A program made the position numbers and the translations under genes. From Codonopsis lanceolata (lineage: Eukaryota > Streptophyta > Magnoliopsida > Asterales > Campanulaceae), in the NCBI GenBank assembly GCA_013146195.2, contig CM028382.1:8874767-8938766 (forward strand): a stretch of DNA of 64,000 nt, given 5' to 3'. Shown here one piece after another: positions 63,419 through 64,000 of this stretch. Every line of letters begins with the position of its first letter. The first letter of the stretch is position 1. Below the pieces are notes generated by a model that saw only the letters and a program-made list of their open reading frames with translations, was not told the origin of the DNA and ran no database searches.

Positions 63419-64000
63419 CACTACAAGAAAATCGGGCAACAGCAACGAAAATTCGGAACATAATTGAAATCGGTTGCAAGTTGAAAAGCAAGCTACGAAA
63501 TCCAACGTATTATTTAATTTTTTAACAGACGCTGCAAGGGAAATTACTTTAGTTGCAATACTTTTGGTGGGAATAATTGGAGGGAACTATGCCGCCCAAT
63601 TAGAAACAAATCCTGCAACTGATGCAATTCTGTTTCAAGGTTATGTTTCAAGTTCTGTTGCAAGCTAAAAAGTGTACCTCTTATTCCTAACATGGAAACC
63701 CATTTTAGTCACGTTTTTTTTTGGGGGGGGGGGGAATGGAGGGAACATATGGCGCCTAAATTGCAACAATTTTACAACAATTTTACAGCAATTTTAGATT
63801 TTTATTTTGTTAAAAATTGCAATACCTATATAATAGAAAAACCTAAATCTAACCTAAATTAATTAAAACCCCCAATTTCACACCCATCAGTTTTTCTCTC
63901 TCGTGCGCATACCTCTCTCCGCTGGTCTCTCTCCTTCGACCTCCTCTTCTTTCGTCTTCTTCTAGCGCCACAACACACGTCGTCATCCTCACTCTCAGAC
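63419..64000 (+). mobile_element. 5' terminus of a CACTA element, running off the window
   Basis: Begins CACTACAAGAAAATCGGGCA, the classic plant CACTA terminus, followed by subterminal motifs with GTTGCAA/TTGCAAC in both orientations (63430-63820). Then comes a probable promoter (CTATATAATAG, 63826-63836) and a CT-rich 5'UTR-like stretch to the end. A G-run of about 12 is at 63723-63734. The 64-codon open frame at 63474 lies within subterminal repeats and is not a credible gene. Confidence 0.75.

Overview
The window is AT-rich plant nuclear DNA, most likely from a eudicot. The evidence is intron-bearing gene fragments, class I small heat-shock protein (sHSP) genes with heat-shock-element promoters, a NAC-type gene, and every major class of plant transposable element: Copia, Ty3/Gypsy (Tat/Ogre-like and Athila-like), hAT, CACTA, Stowaway and Tourist MITEs, Helitron-like termini and tRNA-derived SINEs. 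Two runs of exactly 100 N (19157-19256 and 52187-52286) are scaffold gaps. I cannot name the species.

Layout: the left 50 kb is a broken, partly inverted amplification of an sHSP unit. sHSP copy 1 (15517-15997, +) is a pseudogene with a 2-bp deletion. Copies 2 (34587-35069, -) and 3 (49945-50427, -) are intact 160-residue genes. A fourth 3' flank without its gene begins at about 1440. The flank arm at 1440-14250 is mirrored by 24170-34517. Both arms carry the same ~1.8-kb solo LTR with the same 5-bp target duplication. A CACTA-type element (5820-12677) is private to the first arm; a Copia element (25057-30496) and a Tat-like Gypsy element (about 19257-24155) are private to the second. The solo LTR is therefore older than the duplication and the other insertions are younger.

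The most striking object is an 8.2-kb hAT element at 35514-43734, bounded by matching TIRs and a perfect 8-bp duplication, sitting behind the promoter of sHSP copy 2. Besides a decayed hAT transposase it holds fragments resembling at least four unrelated host genes: a Rab5-interacting/RCAF1-like first exon, a PPR gene, gamma-glutamyltransferase and DNA-3-methyladenine glycosylase I. There is also an unidentified C-terminal exon. All are in the transposase orientation.

Right of 44 kb the window holds duplicated MITE blocks, an Athila-like remnant with SINEs, sHSP copy 3 with a Copia LTR about 30 bp upstream of its heat-shock element, an Ogre-like LTR, a divergent single-exon NAC-like gene (56242-57120), poorly recognised exon-like stretches and a 309-codon reading frame (57.4-60.9 kb), a ~1.9-kb satellite-like array interrupted by a SINE, and the 5' terminus of another CACTA element at 63419 running off the end. 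The only host genes I regard as probably functional are sHSP copies 2 and 3 and possibly the NAC-like gene.
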